Shown one piece after another: positions 1 through 11,341 of a stretch of 64,000 bases of DNA. Numbering within the stretch: position 1 is the stretch's first letter; every line of letters begins with the position of its first letter. Under the pieces are notes generated by a model. The model saw only the letters and a program-made list of their open reading frames with translations, ran no database searches and was not told where the DNA came from. The stretch comes from Bufo bufo (taxonomy: Eukaryota; Chordata; Amphibia; Anura; Bufonidae), in the NCBI RefSeq assembly GCF_905171765.1, contig NC_053393.1, positions 191,793,921 to 191,857,920 on the forward strand, given 5' to 3'. A program made the position numbers and the translations under genes.

Positions 1-929
1 TACAGTGCTGGATTACTGCTCTTGCAATCTAGCACGAGCAGGTTGACCGCACAACCGGTCACTGACAGACGGAGACTCAAAGAAGAACACAGAAGCAGTT
101 TATTATCACTTCTGCCTTCTCCTAGGCTTGGCACATAGCGCTCAATGGGTGATGTACAGTGAATAGAGGAAGCAGCTATGCTGCTCCCACTATTGGACCT
201 GGTGATCACATTATCGCCACATGTCTCGGAGGCAGAGCATATCTGCAGGGTCTTAGAAGACCCTGATCAGCTCTGCCTGTGTGTAATATAGCCACTTGTA
301 ACTGGAGTTCCTTTGAATGCCCCAGTTACAGTGGAAAAAGTGCACAAAAAAAAAGTGTCCCCCAGAGGGGAAATATCATGTGCCAAGAATTAAGTAAAAA
401 AAAAACAACACATATTAAAATACAAATAAAATAAAAACACCCACACCAACTAAAACTCACCATTATCACCTCTTGGAGAACAGATGTGTCAAAAATAAAT
501 GTGAACAAAGTAAAAAATAAAAAAAAATGCCCTTGTTAGGAATGCATTATGTGGGAAAAATAAATATAAAAAAAAATACAAAAATAAATAAAAATACCTA
601 CGCCAACAGTAACCATCGCCTAAGTCACCCCAAATTTATACATATTATATTTCAAAACGACCAATTTATTTTTGTCAGTTTGCATTTGTAAAGAATAAGT
701 ACATATAGTTTGACAGTTTTTTTTACAATTTTCTTGCCGTTTTCCCCAAGTAAAACGAAAAAACAAAAAAAAGCATTAAAAATCCCTGTGTCAGGTAAAA
801 AAATAAAAAGCTACAAACATTGAACCACCATTTTTGGTAAATCAGAAAAAAGTTGATAAACGAGCAATAACTTGTATGTCGGCTGATTTGCATTTTTCAT
901 AAGAATGAAAGATGCAGTTATAGGCAGCA
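1..929. other. A/T-rich non-coding stretch, no gene recognised
   Basis: No reading frame here resembles a known protein. From about 330 to 800 the sequence is dominated by A-runs and AAATAA-like words, which give only low-complexity translations. It is probably old repeat sequence, but I cannot assign a family. Confidence 0.5.
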
Positions 930-1678
930 ACATACCTCCCAACCATTCTGGACAGTCCCAGATTTAGGTGGCTGTACCACAGTCCTGGGACGGCTGAGGT
1001 ATGTCTTGCTTTAAGCTATATCCACATCCTGAGGTTGCTAATACAGTTGAATGCAAAAGTGAAGCAGAGAGCCATCAACTCACTGCTTCAACATGTACCA
1101 GCCTGCATTCCCCAAAAGATAAGATACTGAGACACATTGCAGGCCGGGGAATCCGCCTATGAACTCCTTCTGCACAGTCCAGCAGGGGTTAATTATCATT
1201 GCATCGTACAGTTCCTGCTAGGGAGCGCAGGATGTGCTCCAATCATTAGGGGAATGCGGCTAGGTGAGCATTACCGTTTTTATTACTGTAAGGGCACAAT
1301 GTGGACTACTGTTTGGGGAACAATGTGGACTTAACTACTGTCTGGAGTACAATGTAGACATAACTACTCTGTGGGGGCACAAAGGAGGCATAACTGCTGT
1401 GTGTGGATAACAATGTGGGCATAACTGCTGTGTGGGGGCACAAATGGGTATAACCACTGTGTGGAGGTACAAAGAGGGCAGCACTACGGTGTGGGGGGCA
1501 CAAACGGGTTACAATTACTATGTAAGGGCACTAAAGGGAGTGAATGGAATTTGGTGTTTATAGATAGGCATTGGGTGGAGTTAGAGGCATCACTTAGTAT
1601 AAGAAAGAATTGCTGTGGCGTGCTTAATGTGCTGCTGCTATTGTCTCTCCTTGGGCTTTTCAGACGTTGGGAGGTATG
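930..1678. mobile_element. MITE-like element with 14-bp inverted ends
   Basis: The left end reads ACATACCTCCCAAC and the right end GTTGGGAGGTATG, so the two ends are inverted copies of each other. There is no coding capacity. The inside holds a minisatellite at 1288-1537. The ends are short and the target duplication is unclear, so the superfamily is not assigned. Confidence 0.55.
1288..1537. repeat. Minisatellite, units of about 30 bp
   Basis: Imperfect tandem units centred on the words GGGGGCACAA and GGCATAACTACTGTGTG. The same unit in reverse complement builds the larger array at 3400-4030, so the two arrays are in opposite orientation. Confidence 0.7.
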
Positions 1679-2071
1679 GGCAGCACATCTCTCTGTGTAA
1701 GCAAGGATGTGGTGCCGATATAATCAACAGAACTGAATGAGGGAGCAATGACTGCAATCATTTCTTCACCATTTTTACCCCGTGTAATAGGGCGATGCTG
1801 ATCGATATTTTTTCTGGCCCCCCCGAAACAGAACAAAGTGACAATGCGGCCTTCAGACCAAAAAAGGTTGTGCACTCCTGGTTTAGATGATTGATGTTTT
1901 TTTTTAGAGCCTACTGCTAATGAGGTCTGTAGCCGACATATATTCCTCCGGCTTTAGTACTATTGCATATATGTATATGTTATTACATCTGCTGCAGGTG
2001 GTATGTTTTTTTATTCTTGTTAATCTTGTAGTTGCTTTCCTTATGTTGTGTGACTCATTTTGGTTGTGTGT

Positions 2072-2162
2072 GAGGATTAATTTAGTGAGTTGCAGAACAA
2101 TCCCATTAGTTTCTAGTTTGTTGGTTTGCAAGACTGTGCTGCAACTCACTAAATTTATCCTC
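2072..2162. repeat. Short hairpin, 24-bp arms
   Basis: The left arm 2072-2095 and right arm 2139-2162 are reverse complements with one mismatch and a loop of about 43 bases. It could be a tiny MITE or a small-RNA hairpin. Nothing in the sequence decides between these. Confidence 0.5.
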
Positions 2163-2636
2163 ATGCACGATTACTTCTCTTTGGGGAAAAATACAGCTAC
2201 AACAGGCTGGAACAGTCATGGGCATCAAAAAGGCACTTTAATATGCCAACATTTTCATGGCAAAACTGGAAAGTGATTTTTGTATCCTGCTTCATATAAC
2301 CCTTGGCCTACTCTCCTTACATCAATGATATCATAATAATCTGCACTGACTGAACAAGAACTAATAAAATTCCATGAGCCATTCAGTGAGTTTCTTCCCA
2401 CCTCGTGTGGGACACATCACATCTTACACAGTCTAAAAGCAATATTCCCAGAACCTTCAATATACAAGGCTGAACTTAGGTTACATGGCAACCTGGGCAA
2501 GAAGTCTTTTTGCCGTACCCCTCTACACACATACCTTCACAACCATTATAGGGTTTTAAATACACTAAATTGGTAGCATCAATTCTAAAATGTAACAATT
2601 TTATGGAAAGAAGAATGCACAGCTACTGCTTAATGG

Positions 2637-2821
2637 GACCCGCACCTATATCGAGAACGGAGCCCCGCAAGGTGGTGGCTGAAGGACTCCGGTCCGGCCA
2701 CCACCAAGCCGACTCCCCATGGAAGTGAAGGGGTGCGTTCTCAATATAGGGGAGGATCCCAGCAGTGGGACCCGCACCTATAAGACAATGGGCATTGCCC
2801 ATGATGAGACAACCCCTTTAA
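2637..2821. mobile_element. T2-type MITE, right-end fragment
   Basis: The right end reads GAGACAACCCCTTTAA, the signature terminus of TTAA-flanked T2-type MITEs. The word GGGACCCGCACCTAT occurs twice inside (about 2637 and 2767). The left terminus is not clear. Confidence 0.5.
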
Positions 2822-2889
2822 CATCATTTATTTGATTTTTGTTGGCTATTGAAAGCCATTATATCTGCAAAACTACTATTTTGTTACTC

Positions 2890-2998
2890 TTAAAGGGGTT
2901 GGCCACTTTCCGGCTGCTACTGACCAATGTGTGTAAGATGATAATATGACATTTACTAATATAGTCGTTGTTGACATTCTGGTCTTTTCTGTTTATAC
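2890..2998. mobile_element. T2-type MITE, left-end fragment
   Basis: Starts TTAAAGGGGTTGGCCACTTT and stays collinear with the MITE at 4467-6016 for about 105 bp, then breaks off where the minisatellite begins. The 55 bp before its TTAA also resemble the 60 bp before the 4467 copy. Confidence 0.65.
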
Positions 2999-2999
2999 A

Positions 3000-4030
3000 G
3001 TGCCTCTTACTCTGTGCCCCTCTTATATAGTACCTTTTGCTCTGCGCCCTCTTTATATAGTGCCTTTTCCTCTGTGCCCCTATAGTGCCTTATGCTCTGT
3101 GCCCCCTGCAGTGCCTCATGCTCTGTGTTCCCGCGGAGTACTTCATGCTCTGTAGCCCCCTATAGTGTGCCTCATGGTATGTGCCCCCCTATAGTGTGCA
3201 TCATGCTATAACCACTTCTGAACAGGCCTGCAGCTGCATAAAAATGTGCACACCACCTGCATCACAAAAAAACTTCCAAGTGGCAGGACAGGGAACTACT
3301 GGTAACCTACCTCGCCATTCGTCACTTTTTTTCTCGCGCCACCTGCAGTGTTCTACAGATGCAAACCTGGCCGGAAGAAGAATGCCCTGTTAGTTCCATC
3401 ACACAGTAGTATGCCGCCTTAGTGCCCCCTGACATTAGAATACCCTCTTTGTGTCCCCAAACAGCAGTTATGCCCCTTAGTGCTCCCACATAGTAGTTAT
3501 GCCTCCTTAGAGCCCCAATGCAAGAGTTATGGCCCCTAAATGCCCTAATACAGCAGTTATGCCCCTTAGTGCCCCTGTATAATAGAATGCTCCATAGTAC
3601 CCCCACACAGTAGTTATGCCCCTGTAGTGACCCCACACAGTAGTTATGCTCCCTCAGTGCCCAACCCAGCAGTTATGCCCCAATAGTGCCCCTACACATT
3701 GGTAATGCTCCCCTAGTGCCCACATACAGTAGAATGCCCCATAGTGCCCCCACACTGTAGTTATGCTCCCTTAGTGCTCCCATACAGTAGTCATGCCCCC
3801 ACACAGTAAATATGCCCCTTAGTGTCACCATAGTAGTTATGCCCCTTAGTGCTTCCACAAAGTAGTTAACCCCCTTAGGGCCCCCATACAGTAGCTATGC
3901 CTCCAAAGAGAAAAATGCCTCCTTAGTATCCCTACACAGTAAAAGGCCCCCTTAGTGCCCCCATCCAGTAGTGCTGCCCGCTTAGTTCCCCCATTCAGTA
4001 GTGCTGTCCCCCTTGGTGCCCCTACAGAGT
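3000..4030. repeat. C-rich minisatellite array, two sub-blocks
   Basis: 3000-3200 has units built on CTCTGTGCCCCTTATAGTGCC. 3400-4030 has units of about 30 bp built on GCCCCTTAGTGCCCCCACA and CAGTAGTTATG, the reverse complement of the 1288-1537 unit. Long open frames across it are low-complexity and not genes. Confidence 0.75.
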
Positions 4031-4474
4031 AAATTAAAAGCTCATTTCAAAAAAACTGAAGAATTTGGGAATACAGTATAACTTTTTGACACACTTTTAC
4101 ACACCAGCTAAAGACTCTGATCCAGAGATAGTGAGGGTACTGTATTTGCTGTTATTTAAATGTCCATACAGGGAAAAATTGAATAGGTATTTTGTCTAGT
4201 GGAATGCTGGTATTTATGCTGGAAACCAAACAGACCCCATTATAGTGAACAGGAATGGATCAATCTGGCACTGGCAGTGTTCAGCATATGCTGCATCCAA
4301 GGATTCTGGCATTCTGTTCCTATGCTGAAAAGAATACCGGAATTTGACTGCAGATGTGAACCTATCTTTCTAATTGTCTCAAAAGCTAGGTATTTAACAA
4401 AATTTCTTTTATTTTTGTTAGCCATTGTTATCAAAGCTATCATATCTGCAAGACATGTTGTTACTCTTAAAGGG

Positions 4475-5546
4475 TGTCACAGTCGTTACCTTTGACTGTG
4501 ACCTTCCGTTCTTGCTCATTCGGCGCTCCTCGCTGAAGTTCCGTTCCTGTGTGTCATTTGTGGTTCTTTATGGGTTAACTCCCCTGTGTGCCTATTAGGA
4601 GTTAATCCTCTGTCTGCTCCATGGGTGTGGTCTCTCTGCTGCACCCATGGAACCTGTATATAAGGCTGAGGTTTCCTCAGTTCTGGGCCAGCTCTCCTGG
4701 TGTGTGTTGTCTTGTCCTGCTCTGCTCCGGGTTTGTACTCTCTCCCATGCTGCTGACCCATGGGATCTGTGTCTGTCTGTCTGTGCTCTGTGGGTTTCCC
4801 TACTTGTTCATTTGCGTCCTTTTTCCTGTCTTTCTGTTCTGCCAGTTATGTTTTAGTTACTTTGTGTTTATTCTGATGTCTGTGTTCAGCAAGCCTTTGC
4901 AGCAGAGTGGCATGACAAGGCCATGCAGATTACTACTGGTGGAGCAAGTCCTTCTCTGCTCATTGCCACTCCTGCTCCCTTGCGTGAACTCCTGTTTGTA
5001 TTATTAGTTGCCCTGTTTTGTATTCATATGTCTGTGTTCAGCAAGCCTTTGCAGCAGAGTGGCATGACAAGGTCATGCAGCTTACTACTGGTGGAGCAAG
5101 TCCTTCTCTGCTCATTGCCACTCCTGCTCCCTTGCATGAACTCCTGCTTGTGTTATTATTTGCCCTGTTTTGTATTTACCTGTCTGTTATGTTTGCCTAT
5201 GTGCCGTCGGTACCTTCTGGTACCTGTTGTCCATTCGCTCCTGCTGTCACTGTCTAGGTCACGCTCCAGAGTGGACCCTGGCAACTTCCTGCGGCTAAGT
5301 CTAACCCTACCATCTAGGGCTCTAGTGAAAACCAAGAGTTGCTTAGTTACGCCCCTCTGGAGTATTACTAGACAGTGGCGCAGTGGGGATTTTCTCCCAC
5401 TGTGCTGACGGTACATAGAGCTCATGTTTTATCTGTGCTGCTTTCCATGTTTCTGTTTGTGCAATAAACTCTTATGTGTCTGTACCTGATTTCCGTTTAT
5501 TGCTTGACGACGCGGTGGTCTCTCCTGGGACCTCCAACTCGTGACA
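4475..5546 (+). mobile_element. Solo LTR (1072 bp) with 5-bp target duplication
   Basis: Begins TGTCACAG and ends GTGACA, so it has TG...CA termini. It is flanked on both sides by AAGGG (4470-4474 and 5547-5551), the 5-bp duplication typical of LTR-retrotransposon integration. A TATA-like TATATAAGG lies at 4657-4665 and AATAAA at 5463-5468, so transcription would run left to right. It contains a 152-bp tandem duplication near 4881. With only one LTR and no coding region, I read it as a solo LTR left after recombination. The superfamily is not determined. Confidence 0.75.
4881..5184. repeat. Tandem duplication, 152-bp period, inside the LTR
   Basis: The phrase TGTGTTCAGCAAGCCTTTGC begins at 4881 and again at 5033, and the following 150 bases agree closely. 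This is two copies of a 152-bp unit within the LTR. Confidence 0.85.
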
Positions 5547-6486
5547 AAGGGGTTGCCCACTTTTTAGCTGCTATTGATCAATTTGTGTAAGATGATAATA
5601 TGGCATTTACTTATATAGTTGTTGTTGAAATTCTGCTCCATTTTCTATATTTCATAAGATATGTCCCCTTGTTTGTGCCAAGTATTTTGTGCTGTCCACA
5701 CAAAGGTCTTTTCCATTTAAAAAAAGCTGCTGTTGGAGAGTTATGTGACTAGTCATATCACCTTCACGTGACGTCTCATCCGTCTCAAAAGAGGCGGCTG
5801 AGTGATGTGTCTGATTACATGACCCTTCATCAGAGGCCATCTTATGTACAGGGCCTCCATGTGGACAGTACAGATGATTTGCCTAACAGGAGGGCCTGTC
5901 TTAGGAAATATAGCAAATGCCACAGAACACGAACAAAGACTATATTAGTAAGTATCATCTAGTCATCTTACATACACATAGGTCAACAGTAACCCAAAAG
6001 TGGCCAACCCCTTTAATGACAGCGATAAAACATGTTTCTACTGCTAACTGTAATGATGACAGTTATGCACAATATCCCAACTGTGGCTCATGATACTCGG
6101 ATTCCCCCAGTAGTGCTGAATTGAACAACTACATGGTCACGAAAACCACATGTTACGACACTCACCGCCAGGTAGATGAAAAATGAAGCATGTGTCAATA
6201 CTATAGAAAACAAGGCACTTAAACTCACCAGGAAATTAATGCACAAGGTCAAGAAAGAAGGAGATAATCCAGCAATGTAGTGAATGGCAGATGTATTTCA
6301 CACAGTTAGGCAGTGTATGAATGACACATGAACAGAAATGCAGCAGTACTGAACAGATCCTATCTGAATTGCATACAGCAATACAACCAGGGCAATACAA
6401 CTGCAAAGCAACAGACAAATCAAAATAAAAAACACCAACTAAAACCCCATGAAACTACAGTTCTCATAATATACACATGGCATACT

Positions 6487-7457
6487 TGTCACGGCTGTGT
6501 CATGGTCTGGTGGTAGTGGACCGTGACACTTCAGCCGTGCATGCTTGTTGCCGGTGGCAACGTGTAGTTATTAGCATGTTTACACACTTCCTCTTTAAGG
6601 TTGCTGTCCCTTTACATTCTGGTGGGTATGGGGTTAAAGTGTGAGCAAGGTGGAGCTGGGTGTGGGATCTTATAGTACTTGGTCTTGGAGCCAGAGGTTA
6701 GTAGGACTTCAGCTTCTTGTGGAGCGGGAGTTATGCTGCCATCCTGGACCTTACCATCTGTCCAGTTTGAGGGCCACCTTTTTGGATATAGATTGTCATC
6801 CCTTATGTATCCTCCATGTTCCCTACCTTACCTGTGTTGATGTTTGGTGTGGGTTTATGTTCATTGTGTGGTGTACGTCTTGTTGTAGTTTCATGTCTGG
6901 TCTTTTGGTGTTTTTCATCCAGCATGTATGCAAGGTGTTTCCCTGTGTGTTGTGCCTCCGGTGAGGGGGCTCCTGGGTTCCTCGAAGGGGGAACTGCGTT
7001 GACCACCCGCCTGTGGAAGTGGGCTCCAGGGTTTCCTGGAGGGGGAAACCACTAGTCAGTAGCAGTTGTTGTTTCATCCAGTTGTTGTGGCAGGTAAGTG
7101 CTGTTGTTCCAGTGTGTGTTGTTTGCGCTGGGTGCTTACCTGCCAATTTGGTTTATGCTACTGTCTGTCCCTTTCCTTGTTGCTAGAGACTCCAGTTCAT
7201 CCGTGTCATGGATGAACAGGTTGTCTCCTAGCCCTGACATTATTACCAGGGATCTCTAGGATTAGTCGGGCCCGAGGTTCCGGGTATGAGCCCTCCCACC
7301 ATTAGGGTTCGCTCATACAGTTAGGAGGTCAGGGCTAGGATTTAGGGATGTGTTAGAAGGTGACCTGCTCCCTTTATTTCTGTTTCCAGGCCTAATGGCA
7401 TATCCCACCAACCTACATTTTACGGTGTGGAGTTTCCCCCCACTCCCCACCGTGACA
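6487..7457 (+). mobile_element. LTR-like element, 971 bp
   Basis: Begins TGTCACGGCTGTG and ends CACCGTGACA. The flanks are ATACT on the left and ACACT on the right, a 5-bp duplication with one mismatch. There is no convincing coding region, TATA box or AATAAA, so this is weaker than the 4475-5546 LTR. It could be another element type with short TGTCACGG inverted ends. Confidence 0.5.
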
Positions 7458-8680
7458 ACACTAGACTCTGTGGAACTTCCAGAATCTACAGAAAACATAT
7501 TAGGCTAGCACAGATTATAGGAGGATATGCAAGTGGGAAACACTGTACCTGACTACTAGAATTAAATGAGGCCTGGATCTAAAAAGACTCTACAATAAGC
7601 ATTTCATCCTAATCAACCAGACAAGGCCTCGTAATACATTTGCTGCATCTTACTTATTCCCCTGGACTTTGTATAAGTGTCATTTTGCACAAGAATCTTT
7701 TTAGTATTTTATGCCATTTACTTCACTTAAAAAAAGTGGTCAGGGCTTGACAAAAAGGGCAGGGCCTACTTGACCTGACACATCTGTCATCATCTGCTTT
7801 AATTAATCAAAAGTTATGCATAGCAAAAATGTATTTACGTCTTTTTGCATTTATTACAAAGATATTGGACTCATCTCATGGCAGGCAGAATCTGTCTTCA
7901 CATTGGTTGACACATCTGAATCAGCTTCTTTGCAACCAATAATCAACTGTTCTACTGTTACTGTTATGTTCTAGCAGTTTGTCATTCTTAAGAGTTTTGA
8001 GTTATAATGCCCCTTTCCTGGACAGATGAGAACAGGATGTCATAGTCATTTGCAGACAAAAGGCCAAACTGTACTGCTTCAAGGTAATGTAGAGATGCTA
8101 ATGGGTAAATGCATGCAACAGAAGGTTCTTCTCCAGCCCACCCAATGCCAGAAAATAGTATTGTATACATCCATCGACCAGAAGATACGCTTCAAAATCA
8201 GCACTGTTTTGTTCATGTTTTGCAAGAAATAACATTGCTCTTGTTCTTATGATCAGGGAACCTGGATGCTTCTTTGGTCTCAAGTGCCTGGATTTTCAGT
8301 CTTAGGGAACCTACTCAATTATATATTAGTTGAAATGATTCATATTTCCTAATCATGTTTGATATGCCAGGGTTGGTAAAAATATCCTGTAAAAACTGCC
8401 AGTTCTCTCACATATACCTAAAATAAGTTTTGGCTCAAATTAGAATTATGCCATACAATTGCCCAATGTTTGCATATAATTAGCAAGAGGAGGGTGAAAG
8501 GATGTCGACTAAGACCCTTTAAAAATTTCATACTGTAAACCACACATGGTCATATCCCGGAGATACATCTTTGTGTACAGCTTTCAGCTGTTCTCCCAGA
8601 GTGGATCCTTTAACAATCTAATTGGTATGCAATTAATTATCTTATCTCCATTTTATTTCTGTATCATTTGCTTAGACTAC
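7458..8680. other. No gene or clear repeat recognised
   Basis: All six frames give only short low-quality translations, and I see no terminal repeats here. Likely intronic or intergenic. Confidence 0.5.
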
Positions 8681-9050
8681 TTTCACATTCATTAAAACTA
8701 TCCAGCAGATTGTTCCGGCAGAGGAACAGTCTGCCGAAGTTCGTCATATCCAGGTAGGGCCACAGCACTGTTAGACCCCATTGACTATTATGCGACCTTG
8801 GAGGGATCCGGCCTGTTTCCAGCATTAATGCCAAAATTCAGCCAGACAAAAAACTGTGTTTGTACTAGTTTTTGTATGGCCAAATCCCATCACTCATGCT
8901 GTAAACCAGACGGATCCCCAATGGGTCCCATTATAGTCAATGGGCTCCAGCGGTGAATGGAAGTATCCGGCTATGCTGTATATGGTGAACTCCTGCAGGC
9001 TGTTCCTCTGATGGAACAGCCTGCCGGATACCTTTAACACATATGAGAAA
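8681..9050. repeat. Probable MITE with internal inverted repeat
   Basis: GTTCCGGCAGAGGAACAGTC near 8712 is answered by GTTCCTCTGATGGAACAGCC near 9000 in inverted sense. The left edge ACTACTTTCACATTCATTA resembles the end of the MITE at 35084. The right edge is not clear. Confidence 0.4.
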
Positions 9051-9259
9051 CCCACTTTATGTGTGTGTCCTTTTTTGTCATCTTTTTGTAAACTTTAAGC
9101 AGTGTATCTCTTTGTCTTAAATTTAATAAGTAATTCCTTGTCGCTCTAAATGTACCTACACTCTCTAAGTATTGGTTTGCTGTGTTACCTTTGTGGCAGT
9201 GTTGTATGCGATGTGCAGACGTGTTTGGGGGTCACTTCACTTGTTGGTAGTCTAATGCG

Positions 9260-9670
9260 TTAGGTGACTGTGAAAGTGAGGGTGGTAGCGGAGTCCCCCT
9301 CCTGGGGATACCTGCACAAGTTGTGGTTTACACACGTTTTTTTCCAGGCTGATTCTTGTGCGGCAAAAAAGCAGAGTAGTGCAGTACCATCAAAGTGTAT
9401 GAGAGAGTGTATGCTTTTTCTTTCCATGCAGAAATTGACCTGCCATGCAGATTTAGAAATCCACAGCTTGTCAATTGTTTGTGAAATTTTTTGGTGGATT
9501 TTACCATCTGCAGTGCAAGGGTGAGATCTGTGGAATATTCCCAAAAAAATCCTAACCATAACCTGCAAGTAACACAAGCGTTTTTTTGTGCAGATTTTGT
9601 GCAGAAACACACAGAAATCTCCATGAAAAATCACGTGGAATATCGTTTTTGAAATCCGCACTCATAATGC
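9260..9670. repeat. Probable fold-back repeat
   Basis: Contains opposed segments such as GATTTAGAAATCCACAG near 9450, and words typical of dispersed frog MITEs such as GTGCGGCAAAAAAG and TTTTGTGCAGAAACACACAG. Open frames occur on both strands, as expected of a fold-back. The ends are not defined. Confidence 0.35.
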
Positions 9671-9782
9671 AGGTACCATTACTGTCACATACAAGGTCAT
9701 GGGTGAAGTGAATGCCAGAGTGCCCCTCGTGGCTTGGCATGTTGCATATCCGCCAGTCATGACAGTCTTCAATTGATACAAA

Positions 9783-10306
9783 AAATGTTAGTGGTTAGTA
9801 ATAGATATGAGGGGCACTCGAATATCTAGAGCTGCATTAAACGGTTACAATATATTTAGATGCAATTATAAATTTATTAAAGCAATTCGCAACAAGTGTA
9901 GTATAAAACAAAGAAAAAATGTATAAAAAATATGGAATTATTAAAAGTAGAAGAATAATAAAAAATATTCAAAAATAAGAAAAAAAAATGAAAAAATAAT
10001 TAATGTGCAGGATTCCCTTCATGAAAAGTTATTGATTCAGTCATCCAATAACTATGCTGTAATAGTTATTTAAATTATATCTAAAATAAGATGGCGCTGT
10101 TTTTCTCAGTTGTTAGATCATCATTAGCTGATATTAAATATTAAGGAAAAAATCCCAGATGCTGGTTCAAACAATAATTCAATATGTTTCTGTTTGGATA
10201 ATGTGGAGGTACCATTCTTTATCAACGTCAGCAATATATTTAGTACATTTATCTGATGATCGTCTATCCAGTGATTAATATGGCATATATTAATAAAGAA
10301 GTTTGG

Positions 10307-10358
<52 letters not shown>

Positions 10359-10801
10359 GTTGTCCAAACCGTTTATATGGTTACGTTACCCGTCCAGAGT
10401 TGGCAACCGCTGTGTTTGTAATTCCTCCTGCTGTGCTCACCAGCTCGTAGCGTGGCGTCCCACGTGAGCGGGAGCCTCAGCCGGTGACTTGTCCCCCAGA
10501 TGGATGCGGAGATGCCGGATAGCTCACTGTGTCAGTGAGTCGGGCTGGGCTGGATATGATGTCGATTTGTTTGAATGCTGCAGGAATACCAAACGCGTTT
10601 CGAAGCTCAGTGCTTCTTCCTTAGTGGCCTGCAGTGTATGGCTTAAGCGTGTCTTTTAAAGGGAGATCGCGTCATCCAGCTTGTCGATTTTTTAACCTAG
10701 AGATTCCACTTTGCATAGTGGTCTTGTCGACGTGTCTTCCTCTCAGACCAGCACACACACCCATAGTCTCCCAGGCAGGTGTAGCCACTGACCTATAAAT
10801 A
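9783..10801 (-). mobile_element. Penelope-like insertion with 14-bp duplication
   Basis: The 14 bases TCAATTGATACAAA occur at 9769-9782 and 10802-10815, bracketing about 1.02 kb of non-coding sequence. On the minus strand at about 10584-10630 there is a hammerhead-like core: CTAAGGA (one base off CTGANGA), a stem GAAGC/GCTTC, then GAAAC. Hammerhead motifs in terminal repeats and duplications of this length are known for Penelope-like elements, so I assign it there. It holds no reverse transcriptase. Confidence 0.6.
10309..10355. repeat. (TA)n microsatellite
   Basis: About 23 uninterrupted TA dinucleotides, inside the Penelope-like insertion. Confidence 0.95.
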
Positions 10802-10815
10802 TCAATTGATACAAA

Positions 10816-11159
10816 GCCAATATAAAATGACAACTAATATGGCATCAGATTCTGATGCCAGCCATGGAATCCATAAGGAAGCAAAATTATATTTATTTAT
10901 TTTTGTTTTGCCTTATGTAGTTATGTGCACCAGTGCTATAAGTAGCAGAGAAGACACAGATCAGGTTTCTCCTTCGCCTCCCTCTGATACAGTGAATTAT
11001 TATGATGTCATATGTTCCCATAGCAACTCAATGAAGCGACAATGCCTCAGCATTGGCAAGAGCTCTATTTATTACCATTCTAGTAAAGGAAATATGATGA
11101 CAGTATTTCAGTTTACTTTTGCACACGTTTTCAGCAGCTCCTGTCCCAGCCACCTTGTA
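10816..11159. other. No gene recognised
   Basis: A 122-residue open frame crosses this stretch, but it has no recognisable domain and its end lies in MITE sequence, so I do not call it a gene. Confidence 0.45.
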
Positions 11160-11341
11160 TCTGTGCTGGGGTAGTGGCTGTAACCAGTAGAAACAAGCAG
11201 TGTATAATGCAATGGTAAACTAATCAAGCCAGCAAAGGAGGCAATATGGACAATCACAATACATTAGTAAAACTGTCTTGTATTAACTTTATCTACTGTA
11301 CATCATAAATGCCATTTGCTGAAGTGAGACAAGCCCTTTAA
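11160..11341. mobile_element. T2-type MITE, right half
   Basis: Ends GAAGTGAGACAAGCCCTTTAA and matches the right interior of the MITE at 17659-19625 (AGCAAAGGAGGCAATATGGA and neighbours). The left terminus is missing. Confidence 0.6.

Larger units (their letters stand above)
4467..6016. mobile_element. T2-type MITE split by an LTR-like insertion
   Basis: The left end is TTAAAGGGGTTGCCCACTTT once the insertion is removed (4467-4474 plus 5552 onward). The right end is AAAGTGGCCAACCCCTTTAA. The MITE proper is about 470 bp and non-coding. The insertion lies 8 bp inside the left end and duplicated AAGGG. Confidence 0.75.

Noticed and set aside
3000..4030. CRISPR array
   Set aside because: Units are imperfect, contiguous and lack unique spacers; the organism is a vertebrate.
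4621..5408. Frames of 128 and 161 residues with hydrophobic repeats
   Set aside because: They lie in the solo LTR and repeat because of the 152-bp duplication; not a membrane protein gene.
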